From NCBI GenBank assembly GCA_964344765.1, contig CAYFOM010000003.1, positions 88,961 through 152,960 on the forward strand: 64,000 nt of DNA. The letters are read 5' to 3'. The DNA comes from JACNIZ01 sp964344765. Its GTDB lineage: Bacteria; Planctomycetota; UBA1135. The notes below the pieces were generated by a model, which was not told the origin of the DNA, did not search any database, and saw only the letters and a program-made list of their open reading frames with translations. Within the stretch, counting starts at the first letter, position 1, and each line of letters starts with the position of its first letter. A program made the translations under genes and the position numbers. Of this stretch, positions 34,862 through 44,513 are shown in pieces.

Positions 34862-35863
34862 ATGTCCAACACCCATCCCCAAACCCTGCGCGCCTGCGTG
34901 GTCGGCGTAGGCCATTTAGGTCGCCATCACGCCCGCATTCTCGCCGACATGGACGGCGTGGATTTGGTCGCCATCGTCGATTCCGACGCCGAGCGCGGCG
35001 GCAAGATCGCCGACACCTATCAGTGTGAGCATTTGCTGGAGCTGGACGACATCGTCGAACGCGTCGACTTTGCCGTGATCGCCGTGCCGACGGTCTTGCA
35101 CCGCGAATGTGCCGCGCCGTTTTTGTTGGCCGGCAAAGCCTGCCTGATCGAAAAGCCGATGGCCCCCGATGTGGCAACCTGCGAAGCCATTTTGGCCGAC
35201 GCGGAGAAAGGCGGCGCGATGGTCGGTGTAGGCCACGTTGAGCGATTCAATCCGGCAGTCGTGCGGGCACGAGAATTGGGCATTCAGCCGCGCTTCATCG
35301 AAGCGCACCGGTTGGCGCCGTACTCCTTCCGCAGCACCGACGTCGGCGTGGTGTTGGACTTGATGATCCACGACATCGATTTGTGCTTGGCATGGATCGG
35401 CAAACCGGTGGAATCGGTGGATGCGGTCGGCGGTTCGACGTTGAGCCCGTCCGAGGACATCGTGTCGGCACGTTTACGTTTTGAAGGTGGGGCGGTGGCC
35501 AACCTAACCGCGTCGCGCTTGTCGTTGAAGCCGATGCGGCGGTTCCGCTTCTTTGGACCGGACAGCTACGTGTCGATTGATTCGCAAGATCGCTATGCGT
35601 TGTTGGTTCAGAAGTCCGGTGACTTCAGCAAAGAAAAAATTGCCGAGGCGGCGCAATCGGAGAACCCGCTGGAGGGTTTCCAAAGCTTGCTGAACTTAGA
35701 AGAGCTGCAGCTGGAAGAATCGGAACCGTTGCGCGCCGAGTTGCAGTGTTTTGCCGATGCGGTTCGCAACGGGACCGATCACGAGGTCAGTGGTCGCGAT
35801 GGCCGAGACAACGTAGTCGTCGCTTATCAGGTGTTGGAAAGCCTAGAAGCCGGCGGTTGGTAA
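34862..35863 (+). CDS. Gfo/Idh/MocA family oxidoreductase
   Basis: A 333-residue protein with an N-terminal Rossmann fold (CVVGVGHLGRHHARIL) and EKPMAPDVATCEAI, the EKP motif that marks this family's NAD(P)-binding region. VLDLMIHDIDLCLAW contains the usual HDID catalytic His/Asp. In Planctomycetota and Bacteroidetes such a gene often follows lpxA, so a role in modifying a UDP-sugar or envelope sugar is likely but unproven. ATG 34862 is preferred to TTG 34811, which would add a non-homologous segment. It is the last gene of the plus-strand block. Confidence 0.88.
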   Translation: MSNTHPQTLRACVVGVGHLGRHHARILADMDGVDLVAIVDSDAERGGKIADTYQCEHLLELDDIVERVDFAVIAVPTVLHRECAAPFLLAGKACLIEKPMAPDVATCEAILADAEKGGAMVGVGHVERFNPAVVRARELGIQPRFIEAHRLAPYSFRSTDVGVVLDLMIHDIDLCLAWIGKPVESVDAVGGSTLSPSEDIVSARLRFEGGAVANLTASRLSLKPMRRFRFFGPDSYVSIDSQDRYALLVQKSGDFSKEKIAEAAQSENPLEGFQSLLNLEELQLEESEPLRAELQCFADAVRNGTDHEVSGRDGRDNVVVAYQVLESLEAGGW

Positions 35864-35872
35864 ATAGGGCAT

Positions 35873-35899
35873 CGGTTGCTGGCCTCGTTGTTGCAACCG
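35873..35899. terminator. Hairpin between converging genes
   Basis: A perfect 7-bp stem (CGGTTGC 35873-35879, GCAACCG 35893-35899) with a 13-base loop lies between two converging genes, as expected of a two-way terminator. There is no T run. Confidence 0.35.
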
Positions 35900-35915
35900 C
35901 CAGAGTCCGTCGTGG

Positions 35916-36629
35916 CTAACTGCGCTCGTCCCAGTCCGCCGACCGCGGTTCGGACGTGGAACTGCGGCGCGGATTAGCGTTCTCAACTTCCCAACGCGAT
36001 TCGGTCCGCACCTTAATCTGACTCAGGCTGCGGAATAACTGCGTGCGGCGGTGGGGCAGGCGGAAACCAGGTTGCAGCAATCGTGCCATGCCGATGGGAT
36101 CGGCGTGCTCTTGCCAGCGACTCCACGATAAGTAGCGGCCGGGTAATTTGCGATGCTGGCAAATGCGCGCAGCTGCCAAACCGCCGGCGCCTGCCAACCC
36201 CGGACGCCATCGCCAGGTCAGGAAGTCGTCGAAATCCGCCCATGCGCCGGGGGCGAGTTGCAGCAATTCCAGCAAGATGATTTCGCCGGCACCATCTGCC
36301 GAAGGTGTTGCGGCGGTGCCGGAGCGCAGATTGCGACTGCGATCAATTTGCGCCGACGGCAAACTTTGCCAGAAGCTGATATCGGAACTTTGGTAAGTCC
36401 CGGCTTGTTGGCTGGAGTGAAAAATCGGGTCGTGCTGTTCGGCCATAAACGCCGAATAGTGATCCCAATTCTGCCACCAGCCAAACACCCACGCGGTGTT
36501 CTGTTGCCATCCACCTTGCTGGGCGACGAAACCCGGAAGCGACTCCAGCGACGCCCAATGCTCCTGTGCACGCGAGAACACCTGTTGTTGCTCGGGCAGG
36601 ACATGGCACTGGATGGCCTTCAGCAGCAT
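35916..36629 (-). CDS. YdbC/DUF4937-like dimeric alpha-beta barrel protein
   Basis: A 237-residue soluble protein. The N-terminal half, from MLLKAIQCHVLPEQQQVFSR through HWASLESLPGFVAQQGGW and FGWWQNWDHYSAFM to EQHDPI, resembles DUF4937 of YdbC-type proteins, which have the ferredoxin-like fold of antibiotic-biosynthesis monooxygenases. The second half (IILLELLQLAPGAWADFDDF, then YLSWSRWQEHADP) looks like a diverged copy of the same fold. No catalytic residues are obvious. It lies downstream of the metal efflux operon but on a separate, weakly linked position. Confidence 0.6.
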   Translation of the reverse strand: MLLKAIQCHVLPEQQQVFSRAQEHWASLESLPGFVAQQGGWQQNTAWVFGWWQNWDHYSAFMAEQHDPIFHSSQQAGTYQSSDISFWQSLPSAQIDRSRNLRSGTAATPSADGAGEIILLELLQLAPGAWADFDDFLTWRWRPGLAGAGGLAAARICQHRKLPGRYLSWSRWQEHADPIGMARLLQPGFRLPHRRTQLFRSLSQIKVRTESRWEVENANPRRSSTSEPRSADWDERS

Positions 36630-36671
36630 GCTCCTATGCTACCGGATGGAACCCGGTGACTTCCAGAGACT

Positions 36672-37499
36672 TCAGTCGCAGCTAGGTTTGCCATCGGCGC
36701 CTTTGGGGAGCTTTTTGGGCGCGGGGAAGGGCAATTTCTTCGGCAGAGCGCCAATCTTTACGTCGGCCAGTTTCTTCAAATAGCCTTCCGGGTTAAGCAG
36801 AAAGCGGCTGCGCGCTTTGCCATCGGAGAAGTAAAAACGACGGCTGCCATAGGTGGCGAAGTGCATCGCTTTGGCCGGCTTATCGGGGAAAACCGCGCAG
36901 CTGGCACTGACGGGTTGCAGCACAATTTTCTCGGCAGCAAGCTTGGTGAAGAACTTCTGCGGATCTTTACGCCATTTCTTTTCGCAAGGTGCGCAACACT
37001 GACCGACGCGCGTACCTTTGACACCAAACGCATTGGCAGGCTTCAAGTCGCCGCCCATAACGGCGCATTCTTGTTGTGCCACGCGCCGTTGCAAACCGTC
37101 GACGTAATGGGATGGATGCTGCTGAAACAGCTTGGCGCATTTTTCACCGCCCACCTTGATGGACTTGTTCCCCATCCAGATTGTGACTGCACTTTCGCCT
37201 AAGGTTGCGCCGCTAACCGCGCATTCCGTTTGAACGTTCTTTGGCGCTTGCTTTTTACGTTCCAAAGCGAACAACCATTTGTCGGGGAAGGAAACGAAGT
37301 GCTTTTTGCATTTTTCATTTCCGCATAGGTAAACGCGCATGCCTTCATAGTCGACGAAAGAATCACGATTGGCCAAGGCTTTACCGTCAACCGCGCAAAT
37401 GGACTGTTTGGCGAAAACGGGTGCTTGCGCAGCTGGTTCATCTTGGGCCGTGGCTTGAGCCGGAACGGCAAGGAGTAGAGTTACGAGGATGGAGATCAT
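36672..37499 (-). CDS. Secreted protein with four CAV (YHS/TRASH-like) metal-binding modules
   Basis: About 275 residues from ATG 37499, which overlaps the RND pump stop codon (ATGA) and gives a signal peptide (MISILVTLLLAVPAQATA). The mature protein has four modules of about 45-60 residues, each opening with Cys-Ala-Val: CAVDGKAL, CAVSGATL, CAVMGGDL and CAVFPDKP, followed about 25-30 residues later by CKK, CAK, CEK or, in the last, ARS, and then an aromatic-rich helix. This resembles YHS/TRASH metal-binding domains. Coupling to the pump suggests a periplasmic metal chaperone or buffer. Confidence 0.72.
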   Translation of the reverse strand: MISILVTLLLAVPAQATAQDEPAAQAPVFAKQSICAVDGKALANRDSFVDYEGMRVYLCGNEKCKKHFVSFPDKWLFALERKKQAPKNVQTECAVSGATLGESAVTIWMGNKSIKVGGEKCAKLFQQHPSHYVDGLQRRVAQQECAVMGGDLKPANAFGVKGTRVGQCCAPCEKKWRKDPQKFFTKLAAEKIVLQPVSASCAVFPDKPAKAMHFATYGSRRFYFSDGKARSRFLLNPEGYLKKLADVKIGALPKKLPFPAPKKLPKGADGKPSCD

Positions 37500-40400
37500 T
37501 TTGAGGAGTGAGCGAGGTGTTTTTTCAAGCGACGTTCTTCCACAGCGCAAGTCAGCACTGGGACAACGAACATGGTGATGATGGCGATGACCATGCCGCC
37601 AAACGAAGGCAAAGCCATAGGGACCATGACGTCGGCGCCGCGGCCGGTGGAACTAAGTACCGGAAGCAAGGCGAGCAGAGTGGTGGCGGTGGTCATCAAG
37701 CACGGCCGGCAGCGTCGTTTGCCGGCGGCGAGTACCGCTTCGCGCACGTCTTCTTTTTTGCGCGGTTGGCGGTCTTTGAGGGTTTGGCGTATGTAAGTGC
37801 CAATGAGCACGCCATCGTCGGTGGCGATACCAAACAACGCGAGGAAGCCGACCCAAACGGCAACGCTGAGATTTCGGGGACCGATTTGGAAAAGGTCGCG
37901 CATCGCGGTTCCACCGACATCGAAATCGAGGAAGCCGGGTTGAGCGTACATCCACAGCAGTAGGAAGCCGCCGGCCCAGGCGACGAACACGCCGGAGAAA
38001 ACCATCAGCGTGGTGGTGATGGCCCGGAACTGCAGGTAAAGCACGACCAAAATCAGCGCCAACGCTAACGGAAGTACGATGGCTAAGGTGCGCGACGCGC
38101 GCAGTTGGTGCTCGTAAGAACCGGCAAAGCGGTAGGACACACCGGCTGGAAGCTGCCAGTCCTTTTGCATTTGCTCGGCGAGAAAGGCTTGGCAGTCTTC
38201 GACCACGTCGACCTCGGCGCGCCCCGGATTGCGATCGAAAATGACGTATGCCACCGGGAAAGTGTCTTCGGTTTTGATTGCTTGCGGCCCTTGGGTGTAA
38301 CGCAGCGTGGCGAGTTGGCTCAGCGGGATCTGCGCGCCGGATGGCAACGGCACCAGCACCTCTTGCATTTGCTGAAGATCGTTGCGGCGCTCGCGTGGAT
38401 AGCGCACGCGTACCGGGTAACGCTCGCGTCCTTCGACGGTGAAGGTCACCGTCTTGCCGCCGAGCGCGGTTTCCAATACGTCTAAAACGGCGGCGACCGA
38501 AACGCCGTGGCGCGCCGCAGCTTCGCGATCAATGTCGAATTCCAAGTATGGCTTGCCGATGACGCGATCGGCGAAAACCGTTGCCGGATTCACCGACGGA
38601 ATTTGCTTGAGAAAGTCTTCGATTTGCAGCGCCACCTTCTCAATGGTCTGCAAATCCGGTCCCAATACTTTGACGCCCATCGGTGCGCGCATACCGGTTT
38701 GCAGCATGACCAATCTTGCGCCAATCGGTTGCAACCAAGGCGCCGAGGTTACGCCGGGCAGGCGGGTGGCAGCGAGGATTTCATCCCAGACATCTTCCAT
38801 GGAATGGATTTCCTCTCGCCAATTGCGTTGCAGATTGCCGTCTTCGTCGGTGGAATATTCCGGTTTGATTTCGATGATGGTTTCAACCATCGAAACAGGG
38901 GCGGGGTCGAGCGCACTGTCGGCGCGACCGATTTTTCCGACCGCAGTTTCGACTTCGGGCACCGACAAAATTGCCATGTCTAGTTTGCTCAGCACATCCA
39001 TCGCTTCACCGATGGATGCATGCGGCGCGGTGGTCGGCATGTAAAGAAAGGAACCTTCGTCTAGCGGAGGCATGAACTCGCGCCCCAAACCTGGGAAGGT
39101 TTCTTCTGCTTGTTGCCAAGTTTCGCTTTGCTCCAACGCGTCGCCGGGAAGCCCAACTGCATTCAAACTGCGCGGCAGCCATTGGAACGCGTTTTTCCAA
39201 CCCAGCCAACTTGCCGCTCCGAAAATGACGATTGCAGCCGGTAGCAGCAGGAAGAGGGCTTTGTTGCGCAAACACCAACGCAGAATGGTTGGGTAAGCCA
39301 ATTCAAACAAGCGGAAGGCGATCAGCAAACCGCCAACCAGCACGAGTACAAAGACAAAGTTGCTGGCTTGGCGCTCCATGCCCAGCGGTGCCCAGTGGCC
39401 TGCGAGATACCAACCAACAACGGCGAATAACGCCAGGTTGACCCATGTCGACGGTGAGGCGAGGCTGCGCAGGAATCGTGTCACCGCAGATGGTTTGGTT
39501 TTCTCAGCTGGCTTCGGCTTAGCTCGAGGTCGCAGAATGGTGACGGCCAAAGTCGGCAAGATCAAAATGGCAACCAGTGCCGAGCCAATCAGCGCAAAGG
39601 TTTTGGTCCAAGCGAGTGGTTGAAACAACTTGCCTTCGGCGCCGGTCATGGAAAACACCGGCAAAAAGCCGAGCACCGTAGTCAGAATTGCGGTGACCAA
39701 TGCCGGCCCAACCTCCGCCACGGCTTGACGCACAGCTTCGGTTCGATGGATGACCGGCGGCGCGACACCGCCGTCGGCTGGCTTGAGTTTGGATTGCTCC
39801 GTAGCTTGTTGGTCCAATCGCTGTTGGATGTTTTCGGTCAACACGATGGCCACGTCGACGATAGTGCCGATGGCGATGGCAATGCCCGAAAGTGCGACGA
39901 TATTGGCGTCGACTCCGGCAAGCTTCATGCAGACAAAACACAGCAGCACGACGATCGGCAAAGTGGCGGAAACCAGAAGCGCCGCGCGCCAACGCATCAG
40001 CAGTAACAGCACCACCATGATGGTGACCAGCACCTCTTCGCTGATGGCTTTTTCCAGAGTTCCCAGCGTTTCCTGAATCAACCCGGAACGGTCGTAAAAC
40101 GGCACAATCGTCAATTGCGATTCCACGCCGTTTGCCAGTGTCTTCCGGCGCAGACCCGGTGAGATCTCATCGATCTTCGCTTTGAGCGCATTCAGTGCTT
40201 CCAGCGGATTGGCTCCATGCTGCACCACGGCAACACCGCCGACGGCTTCTGCGCCGCCTTTATCCAATGCACCGCGTCGCTGCGCTGGGCCCAATGTGAC
40301 GTGGGCGACGTCGGCAATGCGCACGGCGACGCCATCGACCGAGCGAATCACAGCTTGCTCGAGGTCTTCGAGTTCTTCCACCCAACCCAATCCGCGCATG

Positions 40401-41149
40401 AAGTATTCGGCGCGATTGAGCTCAACCACTTTGGCGCCGACCTCGCGGTTGGAGTTGCGCACCGCTTGATAAACCTGTTGCAAGGTCACTCGGTGAGCGT
40501 GCATCGCGTCGGGGTTGACGTCGATTTGGTATTCGCGCAGATAACCGCCGCAGGATGCGACTTCGGCGATGCCGGGCGTCGACATCAACGCATAGCGGAC
40601 TACCCAATCTTGTTCGCTGCGCAACTCGTGTAGATCCCAACCGCCGGTGGGATTGCCGTCGGCGTCACGGCCTTCCAGCGTGTACCAATAGACTTGACCG
40701 AGCGCGGTAGCGTCGGGGCCTAGGGTGGGGTTGGCGTCGATGGGAAGCGTGCCGCGCGGCAAACTAGAGAGCTTTTCCAGCAGGCGCGACCGCGACCAAT
40801 AAAACTCGACGTCGTCTTCAAAGATGATGTAAACGGTTGAGAAGCCGAAGTACGAATACGAGCGAATTGTGCGCACGCCGGGCAAGCCGAGCAGCGAAAC
40901 GGTCAGCGGATAGGTGACCTGATCCTCGACGTCTTGCGGCGATCGTCCCATCCATTCGGTGAAGACGATTTGCTGGTTCTCACCGATGTTGGGAATGGCG
41001 TCCACCGGCACTGGGTTGCGCTCAAAGTTGCCCAAACGCCAGATGCCGCTGTCGAATGGGGCGGTGTGCCAGCCCCAGCCGAGCAGCAGCAACAGCATCA
41101 CCCAAACGATGAAGCGTCGCGCCAGCAGGAAAGAAGTGAGCTTTTGCAT
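37496..41149 (-). CDS. Heavy-metal efflux RND pump (CusA/CzcA family)
   Basis: A 1217-residue inner-membrane proton-driven pump, longer than the usual 1030-1060. Family signatures: VDAIPNIGENQQIVFTEW, QVTYPLTVSLLGLPGV, GTIVDVAIVLTEN with the proton-relay Asp in TM4, FMPPLDEGSFLYMPTT, and SALDPAPVSMVETIIEI. Extra length comes from about 100 residues before FMPPLDEG with two or more additional hydrophobic segments (WVNLALFAVVGWYLA and NFVFVLVLVGGLLIAF) and other loops. Of the three Met that carry Cu/Ag in CusA, only the first (LVMLQTGM) aligns; the others appear as Val and Leu, so the metal is uncertain. It works with the adaptor and outer-membrane factor encoded upstream. Confidence 0.92.
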   Translation of the reverse strand: MQKLTSFLLARRFIVWVMLLLLLGWGWHTAPFDSGIWRLGNFERNPVPVDAIPNIGENQQIVFTEWMGRSPQDVEDQVTYPLTVSLLGLPGVRTIRSYSYFGFSTVYIIFEDDVEFYWSRSRLLEKLSSLPRGTLPIDANPTLGPDATALGQVYWYTLEGRDADGNPTGGWDLHELRSEQDWVVRYALMSTPGIAEVASCGGYLREYQIDVNPDAMHAHRVTLQQVYQAVRNSNREVGAKVVELNRAEYFMRGLGWVEELEDLEQAVIRSVDGVAVRIADVAHVTLGPAQRRGALDKGGAEAVGGVAVVQHGANPLEALNALKAKIDEISPGLRRKTLANGVESQLTIVPFYDRSGLIQETLGTLEKAISEEVLVTIMVVLLLLMRWRAALLVSATLPIVVLLCFVCMKLAGVDANIVALSGIAIAIGTIVDVAIVLTENIQQRLDQQATEQSKLKPADGGVAPPVIHRTEAVRQAVAEVGPALVTAILTTVLGFLPVFSMTGAEGKLFQPLAWTKTFALIGSALVAILILPTLAVTILRPRAKPKPAEKTKPSAVTRFLRSLASPSTWVNLALFAVVGWYLAGHWAPLGMERQASNFVFVLVLVGGLLIAFRLFELAYPTILRWCLRNKALFLLLPAAIVIFGAASWLGWKNAFQWLPRSLNAVGLPGDALEQSETWQQAEETFPGLGREFMPPLDEGSFLYMPTTAPHASIGEAMDVLSKLDMAILSVPEVETAVGKIGRADSALDPAPVSMVETIIEIKPEYSTDEDGNLQRNWREEIHSMEDVWDEILAATRLPGVTSAPWLQPIGARLVMLQTGMRAPMGVKVLGPDLQTIEKVALQIEDFLKQIPSVNPATVFADRVIGKPYLEFDIDREAAARHGVSVAAVLDVLETALGGKTVTFTVEGRERYPVRVRYPRERRNDLQQMQEVLVPLPSGAQIPLSQLATLRYTQGPQAIKTEDTFPVAYVIFDRNPGRAEVDVVEDCQAFLAEQMQKDWQLPAGVSYRFAGSYEHQLRASRTLAIVLPLALALILVVLYLQFRAITTTLMVFSGVFVAWAGGFLLLWMYAQPGFLDFDVGGTAMRDLFQIGPRNLSVAVWVGFLALFGIATDDGVLIGTYIRQTLKDRQPRKKEDVREAVLAAGKRRCRPCLMTTATTLLALLPVLSSTGRGADVMVPMALPSFGGMVIAIITMFVVPVLTCAVEERRLKKHLAHSSK

Positions 41150-41152
41150 GGC

Positions 41153-43108
41153 TTATTCCTGAATGGCGGGCAGCGATTTTTCGACGGTGCCGCATCGCAA
41201 CATGCTGGCGCCGAAGTAAGGATTGGCGATGGTGGTTCCGAGTTGCAGCCAGTCGGCACCGAAGTCATCGAAGGCCATCGGGCAATACGCCAGATGCACA
41301 TCGCCGCCACCGATTTGGCCGTAGACTTGCACCGCTTCAATTAAGGCGCGACTGATGCCGTCAAAGTTGCGCCGCACCACTTCGATGTCTTCGGCCTCCA
41401 ACGCAAGCATCGTGTGTTCGCGAATCCCGTCCTGTAGCGACTGCCAGCGTTGTTGTTGCGCCGCCTTCAGTTCACTTGCATCCGCTAAGTCCAACGCAAA
41501 GCTAAGGTCGGTCGCCGCCATGACCGCATCGTCGAATTGATCGGCAGCCAGCGCAGTTTGCATCGCGAGGTAGGGCAGCACCACATGTCCCAACGCTTGC
41601 TGGAAGGAAGCCGGCGCCGGGTCGGCGGTGAACGACTGCTGGTGCACATGTTTGGCGGCCGGCGCATCGTCGGCTTGCGGCCGATTCATCATGCTCCATT
41701 TGCCTTGCAGTTGCAGTTCGGAGTCCAACTTAAAAGCACCATGGGCGACGACGTGCTCGCCCTCCTCCAAGCCTTCCAACACCACGTAGTAATCGCCGGC
41801 GCGCGGACCCAGTACGACTTCGCGCCCTTCAAAGATGGGTTCGTCGCCGGGCTGACGTACATAAACCAAGGAACGGGTACCGGTCCACATCGGTGCCGAG
41901 GATGGGATGAGCAAAGGCAAATCACTACCGGCGGCGTCGGTAACTTCACTGGCCGGCACCAGCGGCATTTCGCACTGCGGGCAGGAGCCGGGGCCGTCGG
42001 CCAGAATGTCCGGGTGCATGGTGCAGGTCCAATGCTCACTTAAATCCGGTTGTTGTGCGCGGCCGAAACCGTCGAGATTGACTTCCACTTCGGCTTGCGC
42101 ATACATGTCCGGGCGCAGCTTGCCGTCTTGGTTATCCACCAAAACTCGTACCGCAACGGTGCGCGTACGATCATTCAACAACGGGCTGATCAACGCAATT
42201 CGACCACTGAACTGTTTGCCCGGCCACGCGGCAACTTGGAAGTGCACTTGCTGTCCGTAATGCAACTTGGCCAAGTCACTTTCATAAGCTTCGAGGTTCA
42301 ACCACAAACTCGACAAATCGGCGATGGTGTAAAGATGACTACCTTCTTTCACGTATGCACCTTGACGTGCATCCAAGTGCAACACTACCCCGCCTTTTGG
42401 TGCATAGACCGTTTCCGACGGCCGCGGTTCACCGCTTTGCTCCAGTTCGGTGATCTGGTCATCGTTCATACCGAGTTGGCGCAATCGCCCGCGAGTGGCT
42501 TCGCTTAATCGACCGGGTTTCTTCAGCGCTTCCAAGTGCGCTTGCTCGGCAGCAATGAGCTCGGGACTATAAATTTCAAGCAGGTGTTCGCCTTCGGCTA
42601 CCGGGACGCCTGTCGAATCGACGTAAACGCGTTCAATTCGCCCTTGCATCCAAGAAGCAATCTCGGCCACTTGAGTTTGGTCAATAGCAAGCTTGCCAAC
42701 CAAATTGACCGTGGTGGCGACCTCTAGCCGCGCAGCGGGAACGGTATAAATCTCCGCTAACGCCACTGCCTCGGGACTCATTTTCAACTCGGCTTGACTG
42801 CCACCACCGGCGGTAGCCGGAATTAAATCCATAAAGCAAATCGGGCATTGCCCAAACTCCGGCAGCTTGACGGTGGGGTGCATGGAGCAAGTCCATTCTT
42901 CCGGTTCGGCTGCAGCCTGGCTTTCCGAATCACCCGATTCTCCAGAGGCTTCCATAGCCGCATTTTCAAGTTCGTTCGAGTTGTCGGCATCATCTCCGCC
43001 AAACCACCAACCGACTACTAAGCCAAACACAAACACCGCTGCAACGCGTCGGCCGCTCCAAAACGAGTTTTTGTTTTGCTCCTTGCTTTCCTTCTTTTCC
43101 GTGCTCAT
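41153..43108 (-). CDS. RND periplasmic adaptor with two heavy-metal-binding domains (CusB-like)
   Basis: A 651-residue membrane-fusion protein. One N-terminal helix (AAVFVFGLVVGWWFGG) anchors it. A heavy-metal-binding domain follows (WTCSMHPTVKLPEFGQCPIC, about 73-93), then the barrel-sandwich and beta-barrel adaptor core (about 110-345), a second such domain (WTCTMHPDILADGPGSCPQC, about 361-380), more adaptor, and a helical C-terminal domain of about 130 residues ending in LAYCPMAFDDFGADWLQ, like the DUF3347 domain. ATG 43108 is preceded by GAGGGAAG and overlaps the upstream stop. It links pump and outer-membrane channel and may hand metal to the pump. Confidence 0.9.
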   Translation of the reverse strand: MSTEKKESKEQNKNSFWSGRRVAAVFVFGLVVGWWFGGDDADNSNELENAAMEASGESGDSESQAAAEPEEWTCSMHPTVKLPEFGQCPICFMDLIPATAGGGSQAELKMSPEAVALAEIYTVPAARLEVATTVNLVGKLAIDQTQVAEIASWMQGRIERVYVDSTGVPVAEGEHLLEIYSPELIAAEQAHLEALKKPGRLSEATRGRLRQLGMNDDQITELEQSGEPRPSETVYAPKGGVVLHLDARQGAYVKEGSHLYTIADLSSLWLNLEAYESDLAKLHYGQQVHFQVAAWPGKQFSGRIALISPLLNDRTRTVAVRVLVDNQDGKLRPDMYAQAEVEVNLDGFGRAQQPDLSEHWTCTMHPDILADGPGSCPQCEMPLVPASEVTDAAGSDLPLLIPSSAPMWTGTRSLVYVRQPGDEPIFEGREVVLGPRAGDYYVVLEGLEEGEHVVAHGAFKLDSELQLQGKWSMMNRPQADDAPAAKHVHQQSFTADPAPASFQQALGHVVLPYLAMQTALAADQFDDAVMAATDLSFALDLADASELKAAQQQRWQSLQDGIREHTMLALEAEDIEVVRRNFDGISRALIEAVQVYGQIGGGDVHLAYCPMAFDDFGADWLQLGTTIANPYFGASMLRCGTVEKSLPAIQE

Positions 43109-44481
43109 CAATCTTCCCTCAGTACCGAATGTGTATTCGTAAACTCACGCAACTTCGCCATGCTCTGGTGAATCTGCTTATCCGCTTCCGCCTGACGGAG
43201 TTGGAAATCCAACAACAAGCGCAACGATTCCAGCAACCCCTCGAAGGATGCATCCCCAGTCTCAAACGCGGCCAACTCAGTTTCCAGCGCACTCTCCACG
43301 CGAGTGCTGAGCTCGTTCTGCAGCAACCTCGCCGTTTCCAATGAATTCTCCAGCTCAAAGCGCGCCTGCTGCCATTCGCTTAACAATTGAACTTCCTGCT
43401 GGCGACGTTCCTGCTCGGCCATCTGCCACTCGGCATGAGCCTGCGCGGTGCGAGCCTGATCGCGCGAGCGATGAAGGGGGAGTTTCACCGACACCATCAA
43501 CGCAACCGCATCCTCACCCGAGTCCGGGGCCAACGCTGGGCCGTCACCGATCAAGGTCCAATCCAAGCCCACTGCCCATTGCATTCGTTCAGCGTTTTGA
43601 TTCAACCGCCAGCGTGCACGCTTGCCGTGGGCCGCAGCGTCGAAAGCCGACAGTGTTGGATGCTGCTCAAGAACGGATGCATCGACAAGCAGATTTAACT
43701 CCAATGCATCTCTGACCAGCGTCGTAGCCACGAGCTCCGGTTGCTGCCAGTTCGCCTCACTGGACGACAAACCAAGCAATCCATTTAAACGCGTGCGCAG
43801 CGGCGTCAGCCGGTCTTGGAACTGCCGCTGCCTATCGCGCAATTGCACCGCTTCCATTTCCACCCGCAGCAACTCCGGCAATCGGGCGCGACCCACTTCC
43901 AACCGACTACTCACCACCGCATGCGTGCTCTCCACCAACTCCAAATTGGCTTGCAAAATCTGCTGCGCGCGATGCAAATAAGCCAGCTCCCACCAAAGCA
44001 CCTCGACCTGTCGGCGAATGCGCAGCTGCAACGCATGGACCGCTGCCTCCGCCTGACGCGCCCCGGCTTTGGCGACGTCTTCCTGTGCTTGCAATCCCTC
44101 ACTCCATGGCAGGGGTTGCTGCAAGGTCAACTTGGCTTGCGTTGGGCCGTTGCGGGTTTCCAACGGTTGCACAAAGCCGCCGATCTTGAATACCGGATCG
44201 GGATATCCGCCGGCTGCGGCAATCGCGTTATGCGCGGCGTCGGCCTTTAAACGGGCGGCGAGTAGGGCGTGGTTTTGTTGCGCCGCGGCACTTTGAAGTT
44301 CCTGAAGGTCGGCGAACCAAACCTTGGTTGGTGCAACCTTGGCAGCTTCGCTGGGGGCTACCTGTAGCGGCGCTGGTTCCTGAGAAAGTTGCGGTGCCTG
44401 CTGGCATGCCAACGGCAGCAGCAAAGTGGGAAGCAACGCAAGTAACGAAGGATGTGCGTGATGTTTTGGAACGATCTTCAC
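43108..44481 (-). CDS. Outer-membrane efflux lipoprotein (TolC/CusC family)
   Basis: A 457-residue protein starting at GTG 44481 with AGGAA six bases upstream. A lipobox (LLPLAC, Cys26) follows a hydrophobic segment, so it is lipid-anchored. The mature part is two long helical repeats typical of outer-membrane factors (LQSAAAQQNHALLAARLKAD, later RVESALETELAAFETGDASF), the second ending in LRLLLDFQLRQAEADK. It forms the exit duct for the adaptor and RND pump encoded directly downstream in overlapping genes. Confidence 0.88.
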   Translation of the reverse strand: MKIVPKHHAHPSLLALLPTLLLPLACQQAPQLSQEPAPLQVAPSEAAKVAPTKVWFADLQELQSAAAQQNHALLAARLKADAAHNAIAAAGGYPDPVFKIGGFVQPLETRNGPTQAKLTLQQPLPWSEGLQAQEDVAKAGARQAEAAVHALQLRIRRQVEVLWWELAYLHRAQQILQANLELVESTHAVVSSRLEVGRARLPELLRVEMEAVQLRDRQRQFQDRLTPLRTRLNGLLGLSSSEANWQQPELVATTLVRDALELNLLVDASVLEQHPTLSAFDAAAHGKRARWRLNQNAERMQWAVGLDWTLIGDGPALAPDSGEDAVALMVSVKLPLHRSRDQARTAQAHAEWQMAEQERRQQEVQLLSEWQQARFELENSLETARLLQNELSTRVESALETELAAFETGDASFEGLLESLRLLLDFQLRQAEADKQIHQSMAKLREFTNTHSVLRED

Positions 44482-44513
44482 TAGATTCCTGGAGTTGAGT
44501 GATCAGCAAACAC

